Shown here in pieces: positions 1 through 8,091 of a DNA stretch of 64,000 nucleotides. A program made the translations under genes and the position numbers. The DNA comes from Sphingobacterium sp. CZ-UAM (GTDB lineage: Bacteria; Bacteroidota; Bacteroidia; Sphingobacteriales; Sphingobacteriaceae), in NCBI RefSeq assembly GCF_002000245.1, contig NZ_MTCM01000006.1:1-64000 (forward strand). Reading direction: 5' to 3'. Position 1 is the first letter of the stretch, and each line of letters begins with the position of its first letter. The notes below the pieces were generated by a model. It did no database searches, was not told the DNA's origin, and saw nothing but the letters and a program-made list of their open reading frames with translations.

Positions 1-240
1 AAATGAAGTTTTTGATTCTAACTATTTACATAATCAGAATTCTTTTTTTATATCTCTGATCTTGGATCGAATTGAACTAATTCTTGAATTTGTTCATGAC
101 TTTCGTTTGTCTACTCGTCACGCTACATGATTGTGTTTTCTTAAAGAACTTTTTGCGCTTCAACTTCCGTATCCGCTTTATTCCGATGGACATTGCATCC
201 CTCTTTATCTTTTTCTGTTTCCCTCCGTTTCCGTTGGGAC
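1..240 (-). promoter_or_regulatory. Probable rRNA operon leader (16S gene expected left of the window)
   Basis: Read on the minus strand, this stretch follows two tandem Bacteroidota-type promoters and contains AGTTCTTTAAGA at 150-139, close to the bacterial boxA antitermination element (TGYTCTTTAANA). It carries no convincing reading frame; the lysine-rich frame crossing it is a translation of A/T-rich leader. Tandem promoters plus boxA are the usual head of an rrn operon, so a 16S gene should begin just beyond position 1 on the minus strand. That gene itself is not in the window, so this is inference. Confidence 0.65.
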
Positions 241-242
241 TG

Positions 243-273
243 CAAAGGTAGAAATCTTTTTTGAACTTCCAAA
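243..273 (-). promoter_or_regulatory. Promoter-proximal rrn promoter, perfect Bacteroidota consensus
   Basis: On the minus strand TTTG (273-270) is followed after exactly 19 bases by TACCTTTG (250-243), matching the TTTG-N19-TAnnTTTG consensus of the Bacteroidota primary sigma factor. The -33 element sits in TTGGAAGTT, also found in the distal promoter, which supports a tandem promoter pair. Confidence 0.7.
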
Positions 274-427
274 AAACTTTTGAAGTTTTTTTTTCTTTTT
301 CTCTTTTCTGATTTCCGCGTTTAAAATAAGCTGAACGGGATTTTAAATCCTGCCAGGCTCTCTTAAACCTTTCTTTTTTCATGGCTGCCTGCTCTCGCGG
401 CAACCGTCCCTCCCTTGCGGAGTGGTG

Positions 428-460
428 CAAAGATAGGGAGTTTGTTAACAAACTTCCAAG
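428..460 (-). promoter_or_regulatory. Distal tandem rrn promoter
   Basis: On the minus strand TTGG (459-456) precedes TATCTTTG (435-428) by 20 bases. The -33 region again reads TTGGAAGTT, as in the promoter at 243-273. Two similar promoters about 185 bp apart pointing out of the window to the left fit a strong rRNA promoter pair. Confidence 0.6.
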
Positions 461-823
461 CTTTTTGTTCTTATTTCTTTTGTTTTTCTGCTAACTGGCT
501 GGAACGGTGGGGGATTGTTTTTGTGAAACGGGATCCCAAAGGGGCCCGGGAGGCTTCGGTGGGGGCCGAAGCGGCCAAGGGAGTACCGGTAAAGACAGAT
601 GGTGGGTTAGTACCGGATCTGCGGCGGGATTGGGGGTGGCGCTCCGGAGGAAAGGCTCCGGAAGCGGAAGGATGGTGCCGGGAATACGGTACGGGCAGGG
701 ATACCACGGACCGCAAAGGGGCTTTCGCCGGGTCCCCTAGCGCAATGGCGAACCGAAGGGAGGCTGGTTCGGCCTTTCTCCGTCACCTGTCCGTACCTGC
801 TTCGCCCTTCCTTCGGCTTCCAC

Positions 824-904
824 CTATCTTTTACCTATCGTTTCCCTATCCATTCCCTATCATTTAGATAGGTGGACGATAGGGAACGGATAGAGAATGG
901 ATAG
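824..904. repeat. Head-to-head arrays of an 11-bp unit (4 + 4 copies)
   Basis: CTATC begins at 824, 835, 846 and 857, exactly 11 bp apart. Its reverse complement GATAG begins at 867, 878, 889 and 900, again exactly 11 bp apart. Between pentamers the bases are mostly TT-rich (unit approximately CCTATCNNTTN). The two arrays mirror each other around ATTTA at 862-866, and the wider inverted repeat extends to GCTTCGCCC near 800 and GGGCGAAGC near 922. Eleven base pairs is close to one helical turn, so all copies lie on about one face of the DNA. Confidence 0.85.
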
Positions 905-964
905 AGAATTTCCGAACAGGGGGCGAAGCGGGGGCGAACGAGACGCGGGCACTTTCCCATCTGA

Positions 965-1060
965 GCTGCTTCATGCATCAGTCGGGGCTGCTTCACACCT
1001 CAGTTAGGACAGCTTCGGGATGAAGCCGTGGTGCGTCCATGCTGAGTCCGTGTTGAGTCC
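965..1060. repeat. 22-bp and 11-bp phased direct repeats
   Basis: GCTTC occurs at 968, 990 and 1012 (22 bp steps), inside longer similar units starting GCTGCTTCA. Next, GTCC occurs at 1035, 1046 and 1057 (11 bp steps), with GAGTCCGTGTT as a perfect tandem duplicate at 1044-1065. The period is the same as, or double, that of the array at 824-904 although the sequence differs. Confidence 0.75.
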
Positions 1061-1382
1061 GTGTTTAGCATGCTAAAACAGCTGTAGCAGTACGGCTGCA
1101 GCATGCACACATCTGCACTCAGGCTGGTTTAAAGCCCGATTCTGTCCCGGACAGTACCCGAATTACAGCCGAAAAATAATCCAAAATAGGCCAAACACTC
1201 GGACTCATTGGCTGGAATCGCCGTTTTTGTAAAGTAAAAGCATTCAAAAATTGCGGATAACAAAATATAAATTCAGCAGATTACTTTCCATAAAAAGCAA
1301 AATGCGAACACCGACAAAAGTGCACAATCTCCACTAATAGCGTTGAAGAGTAGCTCAAATATAATTTAAGATAGAAACAGCA

Positions 1383-2555
1383 TTAAGAAGAAAACGCATT
1401 GAGCCCTGTGATATCCTGGCCAGTAATCAATAAATGAATATCGTGAGTTCCTTCATATGTAATAACCGACTCGAGATTCATCATATGCCGCATAATTGGA
1501 AAATCTCCGACAATCCCCATTCCTCCCAAAATCTGGCGGGATTCACGCGCAATCTGTAAAGCCATATGCACATTATTCCTTTTGGCCATGGAAATTTGCT
1601 GTGGGGTTGCTTTCCCTTCATTCTTTAAAAGTCCCAAGCGCCAAGACAATAACTGAGCCTTCGTAATTTCAGTCAGAAATTCAGCCAATTTCTTCTGTTG
1701 CAACTGAAACCCGCCAATTGGTCGGTCAAATTGTTGGCGCTCCAGCGCATATTGAACAGCCGTTTCATAACAGTCGATCGCCGCTCCTATAACACCCCAA
1801 GATATTCCATACCGCGCAGAATTCAAACAAGACAGCGGCCCACGCATTGAGTTTACCTCAGGCAATACATTTTCAGCAGGGATAAAGACATCATGGAAAA
1901 CCAGTTCGCCTGTTTTAGAAGCTCGTAAAGACCACTTATGTAATGTTTCCGGTGTTTCAAAACCATCCATTCCACGTTCAACAATTACCCCCCGCACCTT
2001 TCCAGCCTCATCGCGCGCCCAAACTACAGCAAGATCACATACTGGTGAGTTTGTAATCCACATCTTGGCACCGTTCAATAAAAAACCACCATTGCTCGCT
2101 GTCAATCGCGTTTCCATCCCCCCGGGATCAGAACCGTGGTTCGGTTCGGTTAAACCAAAAGAGCCTACAAGTTCCCCGGAAGCTAGTCCCGGCAAATATT
2201 TACGGCGTTGCTCCTCACTACCATAGGTATATATTGGATACATCACCAAAGAAGATTGCACGGAAGCAGCCGAACGAACGGCAGAATCACCGGCCTCCAG
2301 TTCCTGCATAATCAAACCATAAGAGATCTGATCTAACCCCGCACCACCATATTCTACTGGAATATAAGGGCCTAAAGCGCCTATTGCACCAAGTTTGGGC
2401 ATCAAGCCTTCTATGGCCTGATGAGCCTGTGCTGCATCTTCTATAACTGGTTTTATCTCTGACCGAACAAAATCCCGAACAGCACGACGGACAAGTTTGT
2501 GCTCCTCCGATAAAAGGTCATCCACTTGAAAATAATCAACATTTATTTGTTTCAT
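1383..2555 (-). CDS. gcdH: Glutaryl-CoA dehydrogenase (acyl-CoA dehydrogenase family)
   Basis: FAD-dependent enzyme that oxidises and decarboxylates glutaryl-CoA to crotonyl-CoA, a late step of lysine degradation in the cytoplasm. The protein (390 residues from the chosen ATG) carries SFGLTEPNHGSDP near residues 132-144 followed by WITNSP, and ends with YEGTHDIH, whose Glu (about 368) is the expected catalytic base; these are the glutaryl-CoA dehydrogenase versions of the family motifs. A longer frame opens 57 bases upstream, but the extra residues look non-homologous, so the start MKQINVDYF at 2555 is preferred. The gene diverges from an ALDH7 dehydrogenase and a lysine aminotransferase, which supports the lysine role over a general acyl-CoA substrate. 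Confidence 0.92.
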   Translation of the reverse strand: MKQINVDYFQVDDLLSEEHKLVRRAVRDFVRSEIKPVIEDAAQAHQAIEGLMPKLGAIGALGPYIPVEYGGAGLDQISYGLIMQELEAGDSAVRSAASVQSSLVMYPIYTYGSEEQRRKYLPGLASGELVGSFGLTEPNHGSDPGGMETRLTASNGGFLLNGAKMWITNSPVCDLAVVWARDEAGKVRGVIVERGMDGFETPETLHKWSLRASKTGELVFHDVFIPAENVLPEVNSMRGPLSCLNSARYGISWGVIGAAIDCYETAVQYALERQQFDRPIGGFQLQQKKLAEFLTEITKAQLLSWRLGLLKNEGKATPQQISMAKRNNVHMALQIARESRQILGGMGIVGDFPIMRHMMNLESVITYEGTHDIHLLITGQDITGLNAFSS

Positions 2556-2685
2556 AATCGTATAGTCTACATTAGCTTCTCTAAGATAATAAAATATTTT
2601 CAAACTGAACAATATTCACACACATCTTGTTTAACAGAATTTTATTCCCTATATTTAACATATTCCACGAATAAAATAAACCATT

Positions 2686-4215
2686 ATGATAAAAAAAGAA
2701 CTTAAAATACTCGGCATAATATCCCAGAATTTAGGCTCGCCAACAGGCCAAAAGTGGTTTTCTGGTGGTGAGGTATTCGAATCCCTATCTCCTGTAGATG
2801 GAAAACTCATTGCAAAAGTGTCAGCTAGCAGCCAGAAGGATTATGAGACGGTCATCAGTAATGCCCAAAACGCGTTCAAAGCATGGCGACTTATCCCCGC
2901 TCCCAAGAGAGGAGACATTATCCGTCAACTAGGCGATAAATTACGAGAATTGAAAGCAACACTCGGAAAATTAGTCTCCTATGAGATGGGGAAATCCTAT
3001 CAAGAAGGTATGGGTGAAGTACAAGAAATGATTGACATCTGTGACTTCGCGCTAGGACTATCCCGACAACTCTACGGCAACACCATTCATTCTGAACGTC
3101 CCGGCCATCGCATGTATGACCAATACCATCCTTTGGGTGTAGTTGGTATTATTACCGCCTTTAATTTCCCTGTAGCAGTGTGGGCATGGAATACAGCCAT
3201 CGCTTTGATCTGTGGAAACACAGTCGTATGGAAACCCAGTGAGAAAACGCCACTATGTGCCATTGCCTGCCAAAAACTATTAGCAGAAATCCTCCATCAC
3301 AATGGATTACCTGAAGGCATCTCCAACTTGGTCATGGGCGACAAAGAAGTCGGTGAATGGCTTGCTGCTGACAACCGCATCTCCTTGGTTTCGGCAACAG
3401 GATCAACACGGATGGGAAAAGAAGTTGCTGTTACCGTCGCACAACGGCTGGGCAAAACACTACTGGAACTTGGTGGAAACAATGCGATTATTGTTACCCC
3501 AGATGCAGATCTCAACATGACAATCATCGGTGCCGTATTTGGCGCTGTGGGCACAGCAGGACAACGCTGCACCAGCACAAGACGACTTATCATCCATGAG
3601 AGTATCTACGACAAAGTCAAAAAACAACTGACAAAAGCCTATGGGCAATTAAAAATTGGCGACCCTTTGGACACAAAAAATCATGTAGGCCCATTGATTG
3701 ATAAAGCCGCCGTAAAGTCATACTTAAACGCACTGGACAAAATCAAAACACAAGGAGGAAAATTGCTTATTAAAGGCAAAGTACTGGAAGGTAAAGGTTA
3801 TGAAAGTGGTTGCTATGTACAACCAGTTATTGCAGAGGTCGAAAATCATTATGAGATCGTGCAACATGAAACTTTTGCTCCCATTCTATATTTAATAAAG
3901 TATCAGGGTGACATCGGCAATGCTATCGCACTGCAAAATGGCGTCAGCCAGGGCCTATCCTCCGCTGTAATGACAAACAATCTGAGAGAAGCTGAACTAT
4001 TTCTCAGCGCTGCCGGATCAGATTGTGGCATAGCAAACGTCAATATAGGCACCTCAGGTGCAGAAATCGGTGGGGCCTTTGGCGGAGAAAAAGATACCGG
4101 AGGTGGTAGAGAATCTGGTTCGGATGCATGGAAAGCGTATATGCGTCGCCAGACAAATACCATTAATTACACTACAGACTTACCTTTGGCACAGGGTATA
4201 AAATTTGATTTATAA
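2686..4215 (+). CDS. amaB: Aldehyde dehydrogenase, ALDH7 type (alpha-aminoadipate semialdehyde dehydrogenase)
   Basis: NAD(P)+-dependent oxidation of an aldehyde, most likely 2-aminoadipate 6-semialdehyde to 2-aminoadipate. The 509-residue protein has the complete ALDH fold signature: ITAFNFPVAVWAWNT near 156-170, the general-base Glu261 in LELGGNN, and the nucleophile Cys295 in GTAGQRCTSTRR. The sequence style (GQRCTSTRR, SGSDAWKAYMRRQT near the end) is that of the antiquitin/ALDH7 subfamily. It sits just upstream of lysine 6-aminotransferase, which would make its substrate, with only about 19 bases between the stop and the preferred start of that gene, so the two form an operon. The subfamily is clear; the exact substrate is inferred from context. 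Confidence 0.9.
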   Translation: MIKKELKILGIISQNLGSPTGQKWFSGGEVFESLSPVDGKLIAKVSASSQKDYETVISNAQNAFKAWRLIPAPKRGDIIRQLGDKLRELKATLGKLVSYEMGKSYQEGMGEVQEMIDICDFALGLSRQLYGNTIHSERPGHRMYDQYHPLGVVGIITAFNFPVAVWAWNTAIALICGNTVVWKPSEKTPLCAIACQKLLAEILHHNGLPEGISNLVMGDKEVGEWLAADNRISLVSATGSTRMGKEVAVTVAQRLGKTLLELGGNNAIIVTPDADLNMTIIGAVFGAVGTAGQRCTSTRRLIIHESIYDKVKKQLTKAYGQLKIGDPLDTKNHVGPLIDKAAVKSYLNALDKIKTQGGKLLIKGKVLEGKGYESGCYVQPVIAEVENHYEIVQHETFAPILYLIKYQGDIGNAIALQNGVSQGLSSAVMTNNLREAELFLSAAGSDCGIANVNIGTSGAEIGGAFGGEKDTGGGRESGSDAWKAYMRRQTNTINYTTDLPLAQGIKFDL

Positions 4216-4234
4216 ACCATTCAGATTCGAAATT

Positions 4235-5521
4235 ATGAGCAACGTACATGAAAGACTAAGTAAACATATATTGGCAGATGGGTTTCCATTGGTCATGGAT
4301 ATGGAAAAATCGCACGGATCTTATGTTGTCGACGAAAATGGAGATGAATATCTGGATATGTTTAGCATGTTTGCCTCCATGGCCGTTGGCTATAACCATC
4401 CCCATTTAGTTAAGCACCGTGAATTTCTAGGGAAGATGGCGGTCAACAAACCGGCGATATCGGATGTATATCCAAAGGAATTCGCAGATTTCGTGGACAC
4501 CTTCGACCGTGTGGCTATACCAAAAGAACTCCCTTATGCCTTTTTTATTTCTGGCGGCACACTGGCGGTGGAAAACGCACTCAAAGCGGCTTTTGATTGG
4601 AAAACAAGACTTAATTTTGCCCAGGGTATACAAAAAGAAGCGAGCCAGGTCATCCATTTTAAACAGGCTTTTCATGGTAGATCAGGCTATACACTCTCTT
4701 TGACAAATACACAAGATCCCAGAAAATACATGTATTTTCCAAAGTTTAACTGGCCACGGATAACTAATCCTAAACTTTCATACCCTTTGACAGCAGAAAG
4801 TCTCGCCCGGACAGTAAGCCTGGAAGAAAAAGCAATCGCCGAAATCAATCAAGCTATCCACAACAATCCCAACGATATTGCCTGCATCATCATTGAACCA
4901 ATACAGGGCGAAGGCGGGGACAATCACTTCCGTAAAGAATTCTTTCAGCAACTGCGTCAAATCTGTGACAAGAATGAAATTCTACTTATTTTCGATGAAG
5001 TACAGACAGGCATGGGAATTACCGGGAAAATGTGGGCTTATCAACATTATGACGTTATACCAGATGTTCTTGCATTTGGTAAAAAAGCGCAGGTTTGTGG
5101 TATATTAGCGAATAAGGAAAAATTTGATCAAGTTGAACATCATGTGTTCAAAGAATCCAGTCGTATAAACTCAACATTTGGCGGAGATTTTATGGACATG
5201 CTCCGCTTTAAACTCATCCTGGAAGTTATCGAACAAGAAAATCTTCTGGCCAATGCGACGGAAAAAGGAAACTATCTTAGAACTAGGCTACAGGAAGTTA
5301 TAAAAAATAGACCGCAGCTCAGTAACTTAAGGGGAGAAGGGCTATTTATTGCCCTAGATTTTGAGTCGGCAGACTCCCGTAATGAATTTATCAAACGAGC
5401 TTATTCTAACAAATTGATTATGTTGGGCTGTGGCGAGAAAAGCATTCGCTTCAGGCCGCACCTGAATGTCAGTAAGGAGGATATCGACAAAACAATAACA
5501 ATTATCAACAAGAGCTTATAA
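4235..5521 (+). CDS. lat: L-lysine 6-transaminase
   Basis: PLP enzyme transferring the epsilon-amino group of lysine to 2-oxoglutarate, giving 2-aminoadipate semialdehyde and glutamate. The 428-residue protein shows the lysine-aminotransferase motifs FFISGGTLAVENALK near 103-117, IIEPIQGEGGD near 219-229, LIFDEVQTGMG near 251-261 and the PLP-binding lysine in AFGKKAQVCG (283-284). The ATG at 4235 (MSNVHERL) is preferred to an upstream ATG that overlaps the ALDH gene, because the family starts at this point. It is second in an operon with the ALDH7 gene, whose product consumes the semialdehyde. A hairpin terminator follows directly. Confidence 0.93.
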   Translation: MSNVHERLSKHILADGFPLVMDMEKSHGSYVVDENGDEYLDMFSMFASMAVGYNHPHLVKHREFLGKMAVNKPAISDVYPKEFADFVDTFDRVAIPKELPYAFFISGGTLAVENALKAAFDWKTRLNFAQGIQKEASQVIHFKQAFHGRSGYTLSLTNTQDPRKYMYFPKFNWPRITNPKLSYPLTAESLARTVSLEEKAIAEINQAIHNNPNDIACIIIEPIQGEGGDNHFRKEFFQQLRQICDKNEILLIFDEVQTGMGITGKMWAYQHYDVIPDVLAFGKKAQVCGILANKEKFDQVEHHVFKESSRINSTFGGDFMDMLRFKLILEVIEQENLLANATEKGNYLRTRLQEVIKNRPQLSNLRGEGLFIALDFESADSRNEFIKRAYSNKLIMLGCGEKSIRFRPHLNVSKEDIDKTITIINKSL

Positions 5522-5527
5522 TACATA

Positions 5528-5575
5528 AAATGCAGTATTGATTGGAGGATTAACCGCTAACAATACTGCATTTTT
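5528..5575. terminator. Bidirectional terminator after lat
   Basis: A 13-bp stem (AAATGCAGTATTG paired with CAATACTGCATTT) with a T run on one side and an A run on the other serves the converging lat and SUFU-domain genes. Confidence 0.85.
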
Positions 5576-5596
5576 CAATTAGAATAACCGAGATTA

Positions 5597-6391
5597 CTAT
5601 TTTCGACAAACATTTGGACGGTCTATATCCACAAGTTCCGAGATCCCATATTCATCAAAAAGATCCAGTAGCGCATCCGTTCCTTCCTCTAGTTTGAAAT
5701 CCATCTCTTCCTTATAAACCGGAATCATCGCATAGAAATTAATGATATTCCCATCTTTTGTTTGAAGCTCCAAAAATTCTTCATTAAAACTCAACATCGG
5801 CGGCAATAAGAGCATACAGCCGAAACCGGTATTTGCTATTTCTTCGGCCTCCATCCCATTGGGGATCGTATGGCCATAGCCTAGCCATGTTTTATACTCA
5901 TGCGGAAAACGCGCCAACCTTTTCAAAAAATAGACTGGCCAGTAATTGTTATCATCCTGAAACTCCTCCTCTCCTATTTTCCAATCCGCGGGAAGTACAA
6001 CCATTAATTCTGCACGCTCGTAAGCTTGCTTATCATCTATTTCCTCCGGAACGTTCATCGGCAGATCACTCATACCAGAAGTTACCAGGATATTGTACGG
6101 ATAATTCGCCGTAGGCTTGATCCAATGTACATCGATATGTACAAGTTCAGATATAATTTCGTGAAAGACCAGATCGGGTTCAGCGATATACTTTGCCAAA
6201 TGATCCTCGATCTCATCCAGATAAACACACTGCACCTCAGGGAATAAATCTTTTGGATCTTTTTCCTCCGGCTGATTTTCATAACGATACACAGTCGAAC
6301 CTCCGGCAGTAATTTCAACATCTTTCTTTTCGGTAGAAGATTCGTCATCTTCTCCGCTCATGATTTTTTTGACTTTATCCCAAAATGACAT
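5597..6391 (-). CDS. Suppressor-of-fused (SUFU) domain protein
   Basis: 264-residue cytoplasmic protein. After an acidic, charged linker (residues 1-45) it carries a SUFU-type domain: HIDVHWIKPT near 108-117, NILVTSGMSDLPMNVP near 122-137 and RAELMVVLPADW near 146-157. In bacteria SUFU proteins have no settled biochemical role; several lie near toxin-immunity genes, and others are stand-alone as here. There is no signal peptide or membrane segment and no neighbouring toxin, so a housekeeping or orphan immunity role cannot be told apart. Monocistronic by spacing, converging on lat. The domain call rests on the motif pattern. Confidence 0.72.
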   Translation of the reverse strand: MSFWDKVKKIMSGEDDESSTEKKDVEITAGGSTVYRYENQPEEKDPKDLFPEVQCVYLDEIEDHLAKYIAEPDLVFHEIISELVHIDVHWIKPTANYPYNILVTSGMSDLPMNVPEEIDDKQAYERAELMVVLPADWKIGEEEFQDDNNYWPVYFLKRLARFPHEYKTWLGYGHTIPNGMEAEEIANTGFGCMLLLPPMLSFNEEFLELQTKDGNIINFYAMIPVYKEEMDFKLEEGTDALLDLFDEYGISELVDIDRPNVCRK

Positions 6392-6438
6392 ATGAAGTGA
6401 ATAAATGGTTAATTTCCTAAATTATATTTGCATTTCAA

Positions 6439-6888
6439 TTATTCAATAACAGCGACTACTGGTTGCCTAAACCTTGTTTTGACAGGCTTTCCCTTAACTA
6501 ATGCTGGCATCCACTGTGGTGATTTCCGCATTGCCGCCAATACGGCTTTCGCAAATTCGGGGCTTACCTTCTCCCGATTCTCAATTTCAATATTACAAAT
6601 AGCCCCATCCTCACAAACGATAAAATTAAGAATCGCAGTCTGTTTGGAGCCATATTTTGCATACGCAACACTATCCATAGCTCCGACAGTTCGTGTCAAA
6701 TCGAGATTATTCTGTAAAAATCTGGACCAGGCCACCACCCCGCCCTTAAAATAAGGAAAATCATCTACCTTTTGGGCTAGACTATCTGCAGGTATGTTAC
6801 GAACAACTGCAGTCTGCGCCCGTGAAGTCAAACAAACGATAAAAAGCAGGGCTGTCGAAATAGTAATTTTAAATCTTGGTGAATACAT
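6439..6888 (-). CDS. Secreted TonB C-terminal domain protein
   Basis: 149 residues with a signal peptide (hydrophobic 8-21, cleavage after SRA around residue 24). The rest resembles the TonB C-terminal fold as found in exported Bacteroidota proteins: FPYFKGGVVAWSRFLQNNL (about 44-62), a central strand AILNFIVCEDGAICNIEI (about 85-102) and KSPQWMPALVKGKPVKTRF near the end. Full TonB proteins have a long proline-rich stalk and N-terminal anchor; here only the C-terminal domain is present, so energy transduction is doubtful. No partner receptor gene is nearby. Confidence 0.7.
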   Translation of the reverse strand: MYSPRFKITISTALLFIVCLTSRAQTAVVRNIPADSLAQKVDDFPYFKGGVVAWSRFLQNNLDLTRTVGAMDSVAYAKYGSKQTAILNFIVCEDGAICNIEIENREKVSPEFAKAVLAAMRKSPQWMPALVKGKPVKTRFRQPVVAVIE

Positions 6889-6960
6889 ACCTGATCCTAT
6901 CCATAATCATACCATTTTAACGCGTATTTGGAGCAACTTATTACTTTATTTTCTTCAGAT

Positions 6961-7944
6961 TCAATTTAGGGGCATATCAACATCCGTGATAAAAGCTCCT
7001 TGATCATCCAGTAAAAAGCTAATTGGTTGTTCTGGATTTTTAATAATTTCGAACAGGGTTAAACCCCAGGGTTTCCAGAAGTTTTCCAGCACTTGTCCAT
7101 ACGTTTTATTCTGCCAATGATCAAATATTGGCTTCATCGACATGTCCGCTAAAGGCATAGGTTCAACATAAACCTTCTGCGGTGTATTTAGATAAGTGTA
7201 ATCTGGCAAACGATTAAAAAGGTAAGCAGAATAAAAATAGCGCGCACATAGCTCTTCAAACTGGATGGGATGCAACGTCTTCCCAGCAATTACTTTTAAT
7301 ATGTCCTCATGATAGATATTATTCGTCGCATTATCCTGGAGACAGGCAATGACTGCAAAATCCTTCATTCGAATAGAAAAAATCAAGGTATTGATTTCAT
7401 CACGATACATAAAGGTATCAGAGGCATTATTAACGGGAACCACAACCAGCGAAAATGGAAATGTATTCTCAAATTCCATCGGAACGACCAACGATTGCAA
7501 CATTGCATGTAAATTGGTAAAACGTTGAGCCAACGCCTGGGAAAAATTCATCTCCTCACCAGAGGCTTTCTGTTGCCGGATTCCAGCCAGGATCTCGTTG
7601 TAGACAACACCATAGATGATCTTTGACATCCATTGAAACAATAATAATGAATCCAACTGCTTCACTGCATCATAACCTTGTTCAAATGCTTGTTCCACGG
7701 CACGTTCCATCTGTTCTATTGCTTCAGCTGCATGGATCGAGCACGGCAGTTTTAGAGACTTGTAAGTCACCAGATTTTCGTCCAACATTTTGAAAGGTTT
7801 ATCTTCCAATTGAAAAGATTTCATCATCCAGACAGGAAATACCTGAATACGCTCCTCTTCAGACTGAAGTTTATTGCCTGTTAAAAAACAAATAGCTGGA
7901 TCAAACTGAAATTGTTTGAAGGGATTATACAAAGTTGTTGCCAT
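6961..7944 (-). CDS. Conserved protein of unknown function
   Basis: 327 residues from the preferred start MATTLYNPF at 7944 (an upstream ATG adds 12 residues that look unrelated). No signal peptide or membrane segment is visible. It opens with FDPAICFLTGNKL, a CFLTG pattern that resembles half of a zinc or HNH-like motif, but no second cysteine pair follows. The centre is alpha-helical with many aromatic residues (QWMSKIIYGVVYNEIL near 104-119). I do not recognise the family. It stands alone between the TonB-like gene and the divergent GbsR-type regulator. Confidence 0.6.
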   Translation of the reverse strand: MATTLYNPFKQFQFDPAICFLTGNKLQSEEERIQVFPVWMMKSFQLEDKPFKMLDENLVTYKSLKLPCSIHAAEAIEQMERAVEQAFEQGYDAVKQLDSLLLFQWMSKIIYGVVYNEILAGIRQQKASGEEMNFSQALAQRFTNLHAMLQSLVVPMEFENTFPFSLVVVPVNNASDTFMYRDEINTLIFSIRMKDFAVIACLQDNATNNIYHEDILKVIAGKTLHPIQFEELCARYFYSAYLFNRLPDYTYLNTPQKVYVEPMPLADMSMKPIFDHWQNKTYGQVLENFWKPWGLTLFEIIKNPEQPISFLLDDQGAFITDVDMPLN

Positions 7945-8046
7945 AATGTCAGCAAAGTTAATACAAATCAAAAAGGACACAAGAAAAGCTAACTCTTATT
8001 ACGCTAGGGTGACTTGCTTATTGAATTTATTTTATTTTCAGAAATT

Positions 8047-8077
8047 TTTGAAAACTAAAAAACTATATTTAAATTTG
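8047..8077 (+). promoter_or_regulatory. Promoter of the GbsR-regulator operon
   Basis: TTTG (8047-8050), 19 bases, TAAATTTG (8070-8077): an exact match to the Bacteroidota consensus, with the ATG of the regulator gene 14 bases further on, giving a very short leader. Confidence 0.75.
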
Positions 8078-8091
8078 AGTAAGAAATAAAA

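Larger units (their letters stand above)
520..1135. other. GC-rich non-coding island with phased short repeats
   Basis: Base composition changes sharply: 541-600 is about 68% G+C, whereas flanking DNA is AT-rich. Reading frames here overlap on both strands, lack any recognisable domain, and cross repeats whose 11-bp unit is not a multiple of three, so coding is unlikely. Visible elements are a 7-bp hairpin (GCTTCGG/CCGAAGC, 553-573 region), two copies of GCTCCGGA (641 and 655), the 11-bp phased arrays at 824-904, and further 22-bp and 11-bp phased repeats at 965-1060. The island lies directly upstream of the presumed rrn promoters. Function is unknown. Confidence 0.6.

Noticed and set aside
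77..451. Lysine-rich 124-residue frame on the minus strand
   Set aside because: It is a translation of the presumed rrn leader, crossing both tandem promoters and the boxA-like element; composition is low complexity and no domain is seen.
415..867. 150-residue frame and overlapping frames on both strands
   Set aside because: They cover the GC-rich repeat island; several frames are open at once because stop codons are rare at high G+C, and the 11-bp repeats would not keep a reading frame.
824..1065. CRISPR-like array
   Set aside because: Units are 5-11 bp with 11-22 bp steps, there are no unique spacers of 30 bases, and no cas gene is near.
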